Below are positions 51,595-60,799 of a stretch of DNA of 64,000 nt, one piece after another. Origin of the DNA: JAABVY01 sp964627935 (GTDB lineage Bacteria > Zixibacteria > MSB-5A5 > JAABVY01). How positions within the stretch are numbered: the stretch's first letter is position 1; every line of letters begins with the position of its first letter. The stretch covers positions 1 to 64,000 of the forward strand of contig CAZVLB010000011.1 of assembly GCA_964627935.1 (NCBI GenBank), read 5' to 3'. The translations under genes were made by a program, and so were the position numbers. The notes beneath the pieces are model-generated. The model had not been told where the DNA came from. It was given only the letters and a program-made list of their open reading frames with translations, and did not search any database.

Positions 51595-53814
51595 ATGACA
51601 GATAAGAAAGTAAATGCTGAAAGCAAATGCCCGGTAACGGGATCAGCAGGTAGAAAATCAACAGGACCTTCGAATCGTGACTGGTGGCCAAACCAGTTGA
51701 ATTTAAGTATTCTTCATCAGCATTCTGCCAAATCAAATCCCATGGGTGATGATTTCAATTATGCTGAGGAGTTCAAGAAACTCGACTATCAGGCACTGAA
51801 AAAGGACCTCTACGCTCTTATGACTGACTCACAGGATTGGTGGCCTGCTGATTACGGTCACTATGGCGGACTTTTTATCAGGATGGCCTGGCACAGCGCC
51901 GGCACTTATCGCATGGGCGATGGCCGTGGAGGCGGAGGTACCGGAAATCAGCGTTTTGCGCCTATTAACAGCTGGCCCGATAATGTAAATCTGGACAAGG
52001 CGCGCCGGTTGCTCTGGCCGATTAAAAAGAAATATGGCAACAGGATTTCCTGGGCCGATTTAATGATACTGGCCGGCAACTGCGCTTTGGAGTCAATGGG
52101 ATTTAAGACCTTTGGTTTCGCCGGAGGCCGTCCTGATATCTGGGAACCGGAAGAGGACACCTACTGGGGCGCCGAGGAAGAATGGCTGGCCACAAGTGAC
52201 AAACCCAAGAGCCGTTACTCAGGCGAAAGGGAGCTTGAAAACCCGCTGGCGGCGGTGCAGATGGGCCTGATTTATGTCAATCCGGAGGGCCCGGACGGTA
52301 ATCCCGATCCGGTCGCATCCGGCAAGGATGTGCGAGAGACATTCGCACGTATGGCTATGAATGACGAGGAAACAGTCGCACTGGTAGCAGGCGGGCACAC
52401 ATTTGGTAAGTGTCATGGCGCCGGTGATGCGGATCTTCTCGGTCCGGAACCTGAGGCGGCACCGATTGAAGAGCAGGGCCTGGGCTGGAAGAGCGGCTAT
52501 GGCAACGGCAAAGGGGGCGACACGATCACCAGCGGCATCGAGGGCGCATGGAAACCCAATCCGACCAAGTGGGATATGGGCTACCTGAAAACACTATTCA
52601 AATATGAATGGGAACTGGTCAAAAGCCCGGCCGGCGCGAATCAATGGCTGGCCAAGGATGTGGATGAAGAGGACATGATTGTTGACGCTCACGATCCATC
52701 GAAGAAACATCGCCCCATGATGACGACCGCCGACCTGTCTATGCGCTATGATCCAGCCTATGAAAAGATCTCGCGACGATTTTTGGAGAATCCTGATGAA
52801 TTCGCGGATGCCTTTGCAAGGGCATGGTTCAAGCTGACTCATCGCGATATGGGCCCTCGTTCACGTTACCTGGGTCCCGAGGTACCCGGCGAGGAACTGC
52901 CCTGGCAGGATCCTATTCCGGAAGTGGAACATGAATTGATCGATGAAAACGATATTGCCGCACTGAAAGATAAAGCGCTGGCGTCGGGACTGTCGATATC
53001 CGAACTTGTCTCCACAGCCTGGGCCTCGGCATCGACATTCCGCGGTTCCGATATGCGCGGTGGAGCCAACGGCGCACGAATTCGTTTCGAACCCCAGAAA
53101 GACTGGGAAGTAAACCGGCCGGATCAGCTGGCCGGGGTTCTGCAAACACTGGAAGGTATCCAGAAAGAATTCAATGATGCCCGATCCGGTGGAAAAAAGG
53201 TATCACTTGCCGATCTGATTGTCCTGGCCGGTTGCGCCGGAGTTGAGAAGGCCGCAAAGGATGCCGGCTATGACATAAAGGTACCGTTTACTCCCGGGCG
53301 TATGGATGCCTCGCTGGAGCAGACCGATGTGGAATCATTCTCCGTACTCGAGCCGGTTGCGGATGGTTTCCGTAACTATATGAAAAACAAATATACCGTG
53401 TCAGCAGAGGAATTGCTGCTCGATCGGGCACAGTTGCTGACACTTACGGCTCCCGAGATGACCGTTCTCATCGGTGGCTTGCGCGCCTTAAATGCAAATT
53501 ATGATAGGTCTGCGCATGGTGTCTTTACAAAGCAGCCGGAAACTTTAACAAACGACTTTTTTGTCAATCTGCTCGACATGAACACGGAATGGAAGGCAGC
53601 CTCAGCGGATGATGATATCTTTGAGGGGCGTGATCGCGCCACGGGTGATGTCAAATGGACCGCAAGTCGGGTTGATCTGATTTTCGGTTCAAATTCACAG
53701 CTTAGAGCAATTGCCGAGGTTTATGCCAGTGACGACGCACAAGAGAAATTCGTGCATGACTTCGTGGCGGCCTGGAACAAGGTAATGAACCTTGACCGTT
53801 TCGATCTTGCATAA
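51595..53814 (+). CDS. katG: Catalase-peroxidase KatG
   Basis: The 739-residue bifunctional haem enzyme breaks down hydrogen peroxide. The distal site FIRMAWHSAGTYR holds the Arg, Trp and His. The Tyr in LIYVNPEGPDG and the Met in FARMAMNDEE complete the Met-Tyr-Trp adduct. AGGHTFGKCHGA carries the proximal His. The C-terminal half is the usual inactive duplicate domain (ISELVSTAWASASTFRGSDM). AAGGAG precedes the ATG. It is likely co-transcribed with perR and released from repression under peroxide stress. Confidence 0.98.
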   Translation: MTDKKVNAESKCPVTGSAGRKSTGPSNRDWWPNQLNLSILHQHSAKSNPMGDDFNYAEEFKKLDYQALKKDLYALMTDSQDWWPADYGHYGGLFIRMAWHSAGTYRMGDGRGGGGTGNQRFAPINSWPDNVNLDKARRLLWPIKKKYGNRISWADLMILAGNCALESMGFKTFGFAGGRPDIWEPEEDTYWGAEEEWLATSDKPKSRYSGERELENPLAAVQMGLIYVNPEGPDGNPDPVASGKDVRETFARMAMNDEETVALVAGGHTFGKCHGAGDADLLGPEPEAAPIEEQGLGWKSGYGNGKGGDTITSGIEGAWKPNPTKWDMGYLKTLFKYEWELVKSPAGANQWLAKDVDEEDMIVDAHDPSKKHRPMMTTADLSMRYDPAYEKISRRFLENPDEFADAFARAWFKLTHRDMGPRSRYLGPEVPGEELPWQDPIPEVEHELIDENDIAALKDKALASGLSISELVSTAWASASTFRGSDMRGGANGARIRFEPQKDWEVNRPDQLAGVLQTLEGIQKEFNDARSGGKKVSLADLIVLAGCAGVEKAAKDAGYDIKVPFTPGRMDASLEQTDVESFSVLEPVADGFRNYMKNKYTVSAEELLLDRAQLLTLTAPEMTVLIGGLRALNANYDRSAHGVFTKQPETLTNDFFVNLLDMNTEWKAASADDDIFEGRDRATGDVKWTASRVDLIFGSNSQLRAIAEVYASDDAQEKFVHDFVAAWNKVMNLDRFDLA

Positions 53815-53836
53815 ACTACTTTGAGATATTTGACTG

Positions 53837-53866
53837 GCAGGAGGTTGACTGTAGTTGACCTCCTGC
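53837..53866 (+). terminator. Intrinsic terminator of katG
   Basis: GCAGGAGGT / ACCTCCTGC forms a nine-base-pair stem with a 12-base loop, followed by TATTTTAG, about 23 bases after the katG stop. Confidence 0.75.
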
Positions 53867-53914
53867 TATTTTAGCCATAAGTTATATATCAGAGAATGTA
53901 AAAGGAGTCTCAAT

Positions 53915-53953
53915 ATGCACGAAAAAGGCCAGGAAATGCTGAACACAAGCTGA
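53915..53953 (+). CDS. Very short reading frame with a strong ribosome-binding site
   Basis: An ATG at 53915 follows AAAAGGAGTCTCAAT and encodes only MHEKGQEMLNTS before TGA. It lies 100 bases downstream of katG, past the terminator. It could be the start of a decayed gene, a leader peptide or chance. The rest of the gap to 54101 shows nothing further. Confidence 0.25.
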   Translation: MHEKGQEMLNTS

Positions 53954-54101
53954 GGCGCTTTTATTTTTTTGGTGTTCGGATCAACATGCTGAATTAAGCC
54001 TATTCTTGCAAAAAGGGAATGTCATTAGAATATGATCAAAAAATATGGCCTCTACCCATAATTAAGGTAGAAGCCAGATAATTAAATGAGGTAATTAGCT
54101 T

Positions 54102-55367
54102 TTATTTTTGCCGGATTTGAAAAGAGGAGACCAGCTTCTCACACAATATATCATCTCCTGATTTCACAGGATGTTCGAGATATACATAGTAGTTCAAACC
54201 AGGTTCAAGCTTGCTGCCGGGCTTAAGCGTAAAAAGACCTGTATTCCTGTCCATTTCCAGATTGCATGAAACCTGATTGCCCCAGGCATCAACAAGATAC
54301 AGATCCGATTCCTGTGGCAGCGGATACTCCAAAAATGAGTCAAAATTCAGGACAATTTCATTAATTTCAGAGCTGACCAGTGTCTCCGGTGCAGGGTTGA
54401 TATCGAAAAATGGCTGCTTGCTCAGAATCATCATTTGCCATGTGTGCAGATTATTGCCGGGCCAGTTGCGTTCAAATACTATGGTTCCATCTGCCAATAT
54501 GAAAAGATCCTGTATTATTTCATTCTCCCTGTTAAAAGGATTGTCATCTTTTAATTTCAAACTTGTTTTATATATCAGTTTCCAGCGGCCGCTATTTGCA
54601 TCATAGGCATGTATCTCATTGCTATCGGCAAGGTAATAATTATTGTCCAGGCCTGTGATTAGCTGTTTATAAATCAGGCCTTGAGGTATTTCCACTGCAA
54701 GTTCTCTGGAATCGGTGGATGCTTTATGCCAGTTATATCCCTCTCTTTCGAGCCAGACAAGGCTATCCAGGTTAGGATTGAGTAAAATAGCATTTGCAGG
54801 TATTTCCCTGACTGGACTGGGCAATGGCTTGTCGATTTGACGTGTTACATTGGTCCATCGGAAAGGCCTTATTTTGCCATCCGTACAATAATAAAATGAG
54901 CCCTGATTGTCATAGAGTATTTCCCATGTCTGATTTTTGGTCTCATCCACGTCATAGGCCAGAACATCGTAGCCCGACAATTTCGGCGATATAACTATAT
55001 GCATCCTGAAGCCGGGGTCAGGTGTAAAGATATGAATCAGCTCCTTTCCATCAGGTCCCTTGCCAAGATATACCATCTCATCATAACCAAACAGAACGGG
55101 CCTGTCGGTACCCTGATAAAATACACCGCCATCGGTAAGATCACGCCTATCCCATACAGCTTCTTTCTCATTGTTTGCCGGATTTAATCTGGTCAGAGGT
55201 ACCCTTGACTTGCTGTTATTATCCCAGGGAATGTAATATACGCAGCTATCATCTGATCCCATTATGGCACCTGCCGCCAGCGGCTTTAGAAACCATGAAT
55301 CGCAGTAGCCCGAGGATACCGTTGCAAAAAACAACAATATAGCAATTATTAATTTATGTTTTAGCAT
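54102..55367 (-). CDS. Exported hypothetical protein with C-terminal Ig-like domain
   Basis: The 421-residue product has a signal peptide (KLIIAILLFFATVSSGYC). Beta-propeller-like sequence follows, with blades such as VYYIPWDNNSKSRVPLTRLN and DRPVLFGYDEMVYLGK, and a C-terminal Big_5/SbsA-type Ig-like domain (INEIVLNFDSFLEYPLP, then FTLKPGSKLEPGLNYYVYL). The ATG at 55367 has TTGGAGAGG upstream. It is the last gene of the operon that starts at 60547. I do not recognise a specific function. Confidence 0.65.
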   Translation of the reverse strand: MLKHKLIIAILLFFATVSSGYCDSWFLKPLAAGAIMGSDDSCVYYIPWDNNSKSRVPLTRLNPANNEKEAVWDRRDLTDGGVFYQGTDRPVLFGYDEMVYLGKGPDGKELIHIFTPDPGFRMHIVISPKLSGYDVLAYDVDETKNQTWEILYDNQGSFYYCTDGKIRPFRWTNVTRQIDKPLPSPVREIPANAILLNPNLDSLVWLEREGYNWHKASTDSRELAVEIPQGLIYKQLITGLDNNYYLADSNEIHAYDANSGRWKLIYKTSLKLKDDNPFNRENEIIQDLFILADGTIVFERNWPGNNLHTWQMMILSKQPFFDINPAPETLVSSEINEIVLNFDSFLEYPLPQESDLYLVDAWGNQVSCNLEMDRNTGLFTLKPGSKLEPGLNYYVYLEHPVKSGDDILCEKLVSSFQIRQK

Positions 55368-55380
55368 AACACCTCTCCAA

Positions 55381-56265
55381 TTACTTGATTGAATGGATTT
55401 TCCATCCGGAGGCACCCTTATTTACAAAATAGAATGTGCCCGATCCGACGGCTTTTCCCAGCTCATATTTTTCGACTTTATATGTGGCACTTTGCCGGTC
55501 TTTTTCAATTGATTTGTCTTCAATCTTGATGAAATATCCACTCCATCTCTGTCTCAGTTCGCATGGGGATGACTGGCCCAAATCCTGTTCGCCACTTTCA
55601 AACAGGGTTACGAGAGTTTCCATATCACTTTTGTGCACTGCGGTTAAGAATGAGCACAGAGTTTGATTGGGCGTTGATTCCTTTGTGTAATCCGAGCCAC
55701 AACCAAGATGGGAAAGCAGGTTCTTAAGGGACTCAAATTTGATTCTTTTCGAGGCTGGATCGAATTCAAGTTTGAAAACATCAGCAGACCCAGGATTGCA
55801 TGTAACGGTGGCATCGAGTATAGTCCCGGTACAGAGATACCTGTTTTCCGAACCATTGCCTGATACCGCGTTATCATCGGCATCGGTTATCTTCAAGGGT
55901 AATATGTCCGCCGTTGCATTTCCATCAACATAGTAATTATGCTGACCCAATATTTCCGGGCATTCCGAAAGCAGTCCAATCATTTCCTGGATACCATAAC
56001 CGCTGCCATCAATGAAGACGGCCATCATGGATGGGGCTTTCATTTTGATGCAGGATACCACCTTGGTCAGCACCTGCAGTTTTCCCATATTGCCATCAGA
56101 CAGGAGATTTGGTGCCAGTATCGGGTCGCTGATTAGAATTCTGTCATCATGGGGATATGTGAAACTGAAATCCGACATCTGAAATTGCTGCGACTGGGCC
56201 TGAGCAATACCCGCCACGAGCAGGACCATCAGCGCAATTAAAGATAGTATTGTATTTGCTTTCAT
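55381..56265 (-). CDS. Exported hypothetical protein
   Basis: The 294-residue protein has a signal peptide (ILSLIALMVLLVAGIAQAQS) and cysteines spread through the mature part. The last 80 residues (AVHKSDMETLVTLFESGEQD to ASGWKIHSIK) resemble SnoaL/NTF2-like or DUF4878-type domains found in exported proteins. GGGAGGCAG precedes the start. The operon neighbours are exported too; the function is unknown. Confidence 0.6.
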   Translation of the reverse strand: MKANTILSLIALMVLLVAGIAQAQSQQFQMSDFSFTYPHDDRILISDPILAPNLLSDGNMGKLQVLTKVVSCIKMKAPSMMAVFIDGSGYGIQEMIGLLSECPEILGQHNYYVDGNATADILPLKITDADDNAVSGNGSENRYLCTGTILDATVTCNPGSADVFKLEFDPASKRIKFESLKNLLSHLGCGSDYTKESTPNQTLCSFLTAVHKSDMETLVTLFESGEQDLGQSSPCELRQRWSGYFIKIEDKSIEKDRQSATYKVEKYELGKAVGSGTFYFVNKGASGWKIHSIK

Positions 56266-56288
56266 TTTAATCTCTGCCTCCCATTTAT

Positions 56289-58232
56289 TTAGCCTGTAGG
56301 TTCCGACAGTTTAAAAGCCCGCAATCCTGGTTTAAGCGGATCTCTGCGGCCGATAATATAGGCGTATCCGTCCTTGTCAACATGGATAAGCCTGGGATTG
56401 TAGCGTTCGCCCTTCACGATTTCCTTCCTGGGGATTTTGCCCGATGGACAACGATGCAATCCGGATGTATGCTGGGCATAGAAACAGCCATTATCTCCCG
56501 GAATCAGGCTGCCGCCTATAAACGATCCCATTTCTACATCCTGTCCATTCAATCTTTCAAATATCTTACCGGACTTAACATAGTGAATACATAACTTGCC
56601 GTCTCTTTCAGATATGCGGCCGGTGAAGCCCGGCATGATATTCTCTTTGGCGCCTGTAGTAAGGTTGTACAACAGCAAACTGTTACCCAATTTCTTTGTT
56701 TGTCCATGAGCAACTATATAAAGCAGTGTATCCTCAATCGGTACAACCTGTGAAATGGATATCCCGGAAAGCAGAAAGGAGGATTCTCTGGTCAGTGGAT
56801 TAACTTTGCTAAGACGATTGCCGTTTTGGTACTGATGCACATACAGACACCCGTCCCTGCCTGCTCCCACTAAATGGCCATCAATCGAGCCCAGATTTAC
56901 GAGTTTTTTTGTTTCCGGATTGTAACAGGAAGCATAACTCTCCTTTGAAACAAAATAGATATAGTCGCAGGCCTTGAATCCGTATTCGCATGGTATTCCT
57001 TCATTTTCCAACACCTTATTGGCATTTTCTTTTGCTTCAAACATCACATACGGGTCCGCAACAGCGTGAGGAACGGAAGATCCGCCTGTGGTTGGAAAGT
57101 AGGTAATAATCAGAATCGTCTTTTTCGGATCATAATAGCGCACTCCGCCAGATTCCTTTGAAGGCCCTTCGGCTTTTACCAGAAAACCGTAGTTGCTTTC
57201 CGGATTTGATAACCAGCCATTCACAAGTTCTGCGAAATTGTGCGGGGCACGCCATTCCGTTGGTCCCACCAAAGGCAGCGAGTCAATTTGGGGCCTGGTG
57301 TGCCAGGTTACTGTGTGAGGGTTCCAGGGTGAAATGACCTTTTCAATAGAGTATGTGGTCATCATATCACCACCACCGCCCTTACCGGCCAGTTTGAGCG
57401 TTGCATTTTTAATATCTCCGTTGATTCCTGCTTCTGCCAGATCGAATTTAAGCAGAACCTGCTCATAACCGGCTTGAGGCGAGTATGATACACTAATTTG
57501 ATTCTCTTTTGGAAAGCTCTTATTCGGATAAATGCTTCTGATGATAATACAGTATTTGGGATTGATCATGGCCTGAACTGAACCATCGGGCTGGTCAGTA
57601 ACAAGGCAATACGTCTCGCGGGCGACATCATCTACATAGTAATCACTGTTGATAGTATTTCTCTCTTTTTCATATGCTTTTCTGTTTTCCTCCCTGACAC
57701 GGGCCAATACCTCCTGACGCGCGGCGGCGACATCTATACCCTGACGAAGCAGCTGATATCTGGCCGCCTTGTTCAATCCTTCATGCTTATCGATCAGGGC
57801 CCGCTTTAGGGCCGCTATAATTTCATCAGATTGATCAGCATATTCGCCAAGAATTTTAGGTATCATCTGGCGATTTCGCATCTCCTGATCATCCATGCAC
57901 TTTATCAACTCCGGAACCGCCTTCTTGCCAATCATGCCCAGCAGTTTGATTACCTGTTCAGTGTAATACCCCTTTGATTTATAACCTTCCAGTGAATTAT
58001 AGACAGCTTCAGTATAGGAACATCCGCCGGCATCGATAAGCTTTTTGATCATGGCAATACGTTGCTCATATGTGCCGTTTAGTTGATCAATATCAAAGGC
58101 AAGCTCCTCGCATTCATTAAAAGGCGGCTGCTCATAATTTTCATAATCAAAGTCCTGGGCAAATGTGTTTGTTGCCATGCTTAGCACCAGGATGAAAGCA
58201 ATTGACAGCATTTTTAATGTGTACGATTTCAT
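56289..58232 (-). CDS. Exported protein with HEAT-like and DNRLRE domains
   Basis: The 647-residue product has a signal peptide (MLSIAFILVLSMATNTFA). A helical HEAT-like part follows (about 55-165, GKKAVPELIKCMDDQEM). A DNRLRE-type beta domain (about 205-365) has EQVLLKFDLAEAGINGDI, ATLKLAGKG, HTVTWHTRPQ and NYGFLVKA, a module common in surface and carbohydrate-acting proteins. The C-terminal part (about 390-640) looks like a beta-propeller of the kind in the last gene of the operon. GGGAGGTAATC precedes the ATG. A surface or matrix role is likely; no catalytic site is seen. Confidence 0.7.
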   Translation of the reverse strand: MKSYTLKMLSIAFILVLSMATNTFAQDFDYENYEQPPFNECEELAFDIDQLNGTYEQRIAMIKKLIDAGGCSYTEAVYNSLEGYKSKGYYTEQVIKLLGMIGKKAVPELIKCMDDQEMRNRQMIPKILGEYADQSDEIIAALKRALIDKHEGLNKAARYQLLRQGIDVAAARQEVLARVREENRKAYEKERNTINSDYYVDDVARETYCLVTDQPDGSVQAMINPKYCIIIRSIYPNKSFPKENQISVSYSPQAGYEQVLLKFDLAEAGINGDIKNATLKLAGKGGGGDMMTTYSIEKVISPWNPHTVTWHTRPQIDSLPLVGPTEWRAPHNFAELVNGWLSNPESNYGFLVKAEGPSKESGGVRYYDPKKTILIITYFPTTGGSSVPHAVADPYVMFEAKENANKVLENEGIPCEYGFKACDYIYFVSKESYASCYNPETKKLVNLGSIDGHLVGAGRDGCLYVHQYQNGNRLSKVNPLTRESSFLLSGISISQVVPIEDTLLYIVAHGQTKKLGNSLLLYNLTTGAKENIMPGFTGRISERDGKLCIHYVKSGKIFERLNGQDVEMGSFIGGSLIPGDNGCFYAQHTSGLHRCPSGKIPRKEIVKGERYNPRLIHVDKDGYAYIIGRRDPLKPGLRAFKLSEPTG

Positions 58233-58263
58233 GATTACCTCCCATGTATATTTTCCCGATCGA

Positions 58264-59643
58264 TCAGGCTATGCTTCTGATGGGCTGAAGCTCTGATCTT
58301 ATAACCAGATTGTCCTTAACCGGAATCGAATCTATTCCCTTATGCAGATTGGGTTTGCGCATGGTCATTACAGCCGGTGCGATTTCCATCATGATCTTTT
58401 CACCGAGCGGGGCCAGGACAATTGTTGCCGCAATCAGGAGCCCGCTGAACCAGACACAGATCCCAAGCGGTACTCCGATGATCATATAGAATGGCCTGAT
58501 CATTCCTGTCAGGAAGGATGAGTTGTCCAGAGCTTTGAAATCAAAATCCTCGGCCGGCTCACCCTGAATATGATGTTTTATATAATAAAGGTTGTCGGTC
58601 CAGCGACCGTCTTCCCAGTTGGGCAGGGCCTTGCTGTTGCGCAGATGAAAGAGACAGTGGCGATTGAGGGCATCATCTATATCGCGCTGAATATTTTTGC
58701 CCTGCGATAATTTTTTGCGTTTCTTGAACTGCCACCAGGCCGGTTTTTCCAGATCCACCCTATCGGCCAAAACAATTTCCACGCTTTTGGAAAAGAAATA
58801 CCAGTTTGATGCAAGGAAGATAAAGATCATTGAAAGCAGGCTGGTCTTCTTTGTGACACGGCAAAGCTCTTCGGTACCGCGATCCGGATCCGCAATCTGA
58901 TAGCCGGTTTCATCGATAAAGTGCTGGCGAACATCCTTCAGGAATCTGCGCAATTTAAATCTTGCCATAAAGTTTAGAATCAGAACCAGGGGCGAGCAGC
59001 AAAGCACCACAATTCCCAGGATATTAAGCACCCCGTTGTTTTGTGACAGGCCGATAATCAGCATACCGGCAATCAGCAGAACCAAGGAATGAAACTTGCC
59101 GATTGTCATGAAGTTATGCAGGAAACCGGGTTCAAAATTCTGGCCAATGTGTTCATAGAACTGTTTCATGGCTTTTATTATGCCATGCTCGCCGGAAAAA
59201 ATGTTGAACCTGAAGGAACGCGGCCCTATTTGTGTATGCTCACCGACATATGTGCCATCATGAAGTACTCTCTGCTGACCATCAGCCAGATATTGAATCC
59301 TTTCCAAAGCCGACTGAATTTGGGGATCCTCAGGGGCAGATTCGTGTGCTTTCTGATACATCTCATAGGCCCGATTGTAATCATCTTCCGCTTCATAAAT
59401 ATAGCCTATACGAAACAGTACCCTGGGATTATGAGGTTCAGATTCACGAGCCATCTCCAGATACTGCTTGCCTTTTTCAATTTCATAGCGCTGAAAACTA
59501 ATCGAGGCCAGACCAATCAAAGCGTCGGCATCATCAGGATCCTGATCCAGGATATGCCTGAAACGATGCATAGCTGTGTCTATATCTCCCCTGAGCATGG
59601 CCTTGTTTCCATCTTCAATATTTTCCAATTTCTCTTTACTCAT
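58264..59643 (-). CDS. TPR-containing membrane protein
   Basis: The 459-residue protein begins with about three tetratricopeptide repeats (roughly 5-110: AMHRFRHILDQDPDDADALI, YLEMARESEPHNPRVLFRIG, AYEMYQKAHESAPEDPQIQ). It then has membrane segments at about 180-200, 205-230, 270-290 and 380-415, separated by a cytosolic stretch rich in basic residues. It may scaffold or sense the exported proteins of the same operon. The family is unrecognised. Confidence 0.65.
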   Translation of the reverse strand: MSKEKLENIEDGNKAMLRGDIDTAMHRFRHILDQDPDDADALIGLASISFQRYEIEKGKQYLEMARESEPHNPRVLFRIGYIYEAEDDYNRAYEMYQKAHESAPEDPQIQSALERIQYLADGQQRVLHDGTYVGEHTQIGPRSFRFNIFSGEHGIIKAMKQFYEHIGQNFEPGFLHNFMTIGKFHSLVLLIAGMLIIGLSQNNGVLNILGIVVLCCSPLVLILNFMARFKLRRFLKDVRQHFIDETGYQIADPDRGTEELCRVTKKTSLLSMIFIFLASNWYFFSKSVEIVLADRVDLEKPAWWQFKKRKKLSQGKNIQRDIDDALNRHCLFHLRNSKALPNWEDGRWTDNLYYIKHHIQGEPAEDFDFKALDNSSFLTGMIRPFYMIIGVPLGICVWFSGLLIAATIVLAPLGEKIMMEIAPAVMTMRKPNLHKGIDSIPVKDNLVIRSELQPIRSIA

Positions 59644-59670
59644 TTTATACCTTCCTTTTAAATCCTGTGA

Positions 59671-60120
59671 TCAGAAGCTGAATCCACCTCTCTGGATCAT
59701 CTTCCATTTGCCGTCAACAATCTTGAGAGGCACAATATCAGTGCTGTTTACCTCGCCCCCCAGCAGGATTTCAACCTTCACTTCTGCCTCATCGCCATTG
59801 ACTATCTCATCGAGAATGCGATAATCAATATCAACAGCCTTAATCATGGTGGCCGTCTGATGCAACATCCCCGATGCTTTGAACTTTTCCAGCTGCTCTT
59901 CGCCGTCGACTATATACTTGCTGGCTTTCTCGAAATCGCCATCCAGCATGGCATCGAAACAGCTTCTGACTGTGGCGCTGGGTGAGGAGCCCCCTCCGCA
60001 ATTCAAGATTGCAAAGATGATTAGAAATATCGGAACAGTCACTTTCAATAAATCAAACAGCCTGTTCCGGCGAGGGTGTTCTTTTTGAAAATTGAATGTT
60101 TTTTTAAGATAATATTTCAT
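59671..60120 (-). CDS. DUF4878-like lipoprotein
   Basis: The 149-residue product has a long positively charged lead, a hydrophobic segment and a lipobox-like FAILNCGGG. The mature domain, SATVRSCFDAMLDGDFEKAS through VDGKWKMIQRGG, resembles the NTF2-like DUF4878 group. The ATG at 60120 is preferred because GGGAGGTATC lies directly upstream; another ATG at 60132 is inside that site. The role is unknown. Confidence 0.65.
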   Translation of the reverse strand: MKYYLKKTFNFQKEHPRRNRLFDLLKVTVPIFLIIFAILNCGGGSSPSATVRSCFDAMLDGDFEKASKYIVDGEEQLEKFKASGMLHQTATMIKAVDIDYRILDEIVNGDEAEVKVEILLGGEVNSTDIVPLKIVDGKWKMIQRGGFSF

Positions 60121-60142
60121 GATACCTCCCATGTACCTTTGT

Positions 60143-60547
60143 TTATTTTGTCAGCTCATTTATCTTCAGCTTGAGATCTTTGATGTCCGGTGGCTTGGAC
60201 ACTATGTGAATTATTCCCAATTGCTTTCCTCTCGCCGCATAACTCTTCTCCGGACTGGCCGAAATTATTATGACCGGTATATTGGCAATCGCCTTCAATG
60301 ATGACTCGCGTCGCAAATACTCAACAAATGCCAGGCCCTCATATTCGGAATCATCACCGAAATGACAGTGCATATTCAGGTCCATCAGCAGGCAGTCGGG
60401 CCTGATTTTCAATATGAGTTGCATTGCGGTCCGTGTTTCATTGACCGTGTGCAGTTCAAGATCATCCCCCAGAAGCAGACTCAGATCATCCAAAAAACCC
60501 TGATCATCATCAACCGCGACTATTATCTGTTTTCTCTGTTTATTCAT
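60143..60547 (-). CDS. Stand-alone receiver-domain protein
   Basis: The 134-residue protein is a single receiver domain: acidic pocket VAVDDDQGF, phospho-acceptor Asp in CLLMDLNMH, the Ser in VIIISAS, and the Lys in HIVSKPP. It lacks an output domain. As the first gene after the sigma-54-like promoter at 60581, it could act as a phosphate sink or feedback part for the kinase and NtrC regulator encoded just upstream. Confidence 0.85.
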   Translation of the reverse strand: MNKQRKQIIVAVDDDQGFLDDLSLLLGDDLELHTVNETRTAMQLILKIRPDCLLMDLNMHCHFGDDSEYEGLAFVEYLRRESSLKAIANIPVIIISASPEKSYAARGKQLGIIHIVSKPPDIKDLKLKINELTK

Positions 60548-60580
60548 TTTATATTCCTGGCTTATTCTGCTCGACTATAT

Positions 60581-60596
60581 TGCAAGCGCCTTGCCG
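60581..60596 (-). promoter_or_regulatory. Sigma-54 (-24/-12) promoter of the third cassette's operon
   Basis: On the minus strand the site reads CGGCAAGGCGCTTGCA. It keeps GG (-24) and GC (-12) at the required ten-base separation and the full TTGCA element. Transcription should begin near 60570, about 23 bases before the ATG at 60547. This is the best match of the three such sites in the window. Confidence 0.65.
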
Positions 60597-60730
60597 GAAA
60601 ACGAAAAAACCCCTATGTAATTGACTGGTAATAAGATAGAAGCGCGGGCCGGGCTAACGAGAAGGATCAGCGATGCTCAGACTTGATAACCAGAGTTTAC
60701 ACCTGTTTATGGCGCCGGGCAGCAAGTCGT

Positions 60731-60742
60731 TATTGTACAATA
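60731..60742 (-). promoter_or_regulatory. Palindrome TATTGTACAATA, possible activator site
   Basis: A perfect 12-base palindrome lies about 140 bases upstream of the sigma-54 promoter, a usual distance for NtrC-type enhancer sites. It is the only perfect palindrome of this size I see in the 252-base gap between regulator 3 and the operon. Confidence 0.35.
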
Positions 60743-60799
60743 CCCTGGCAGTGACAACCTGAGTTTTACGGGAGAAAATGGAGTTGATAGATTGAGTGG

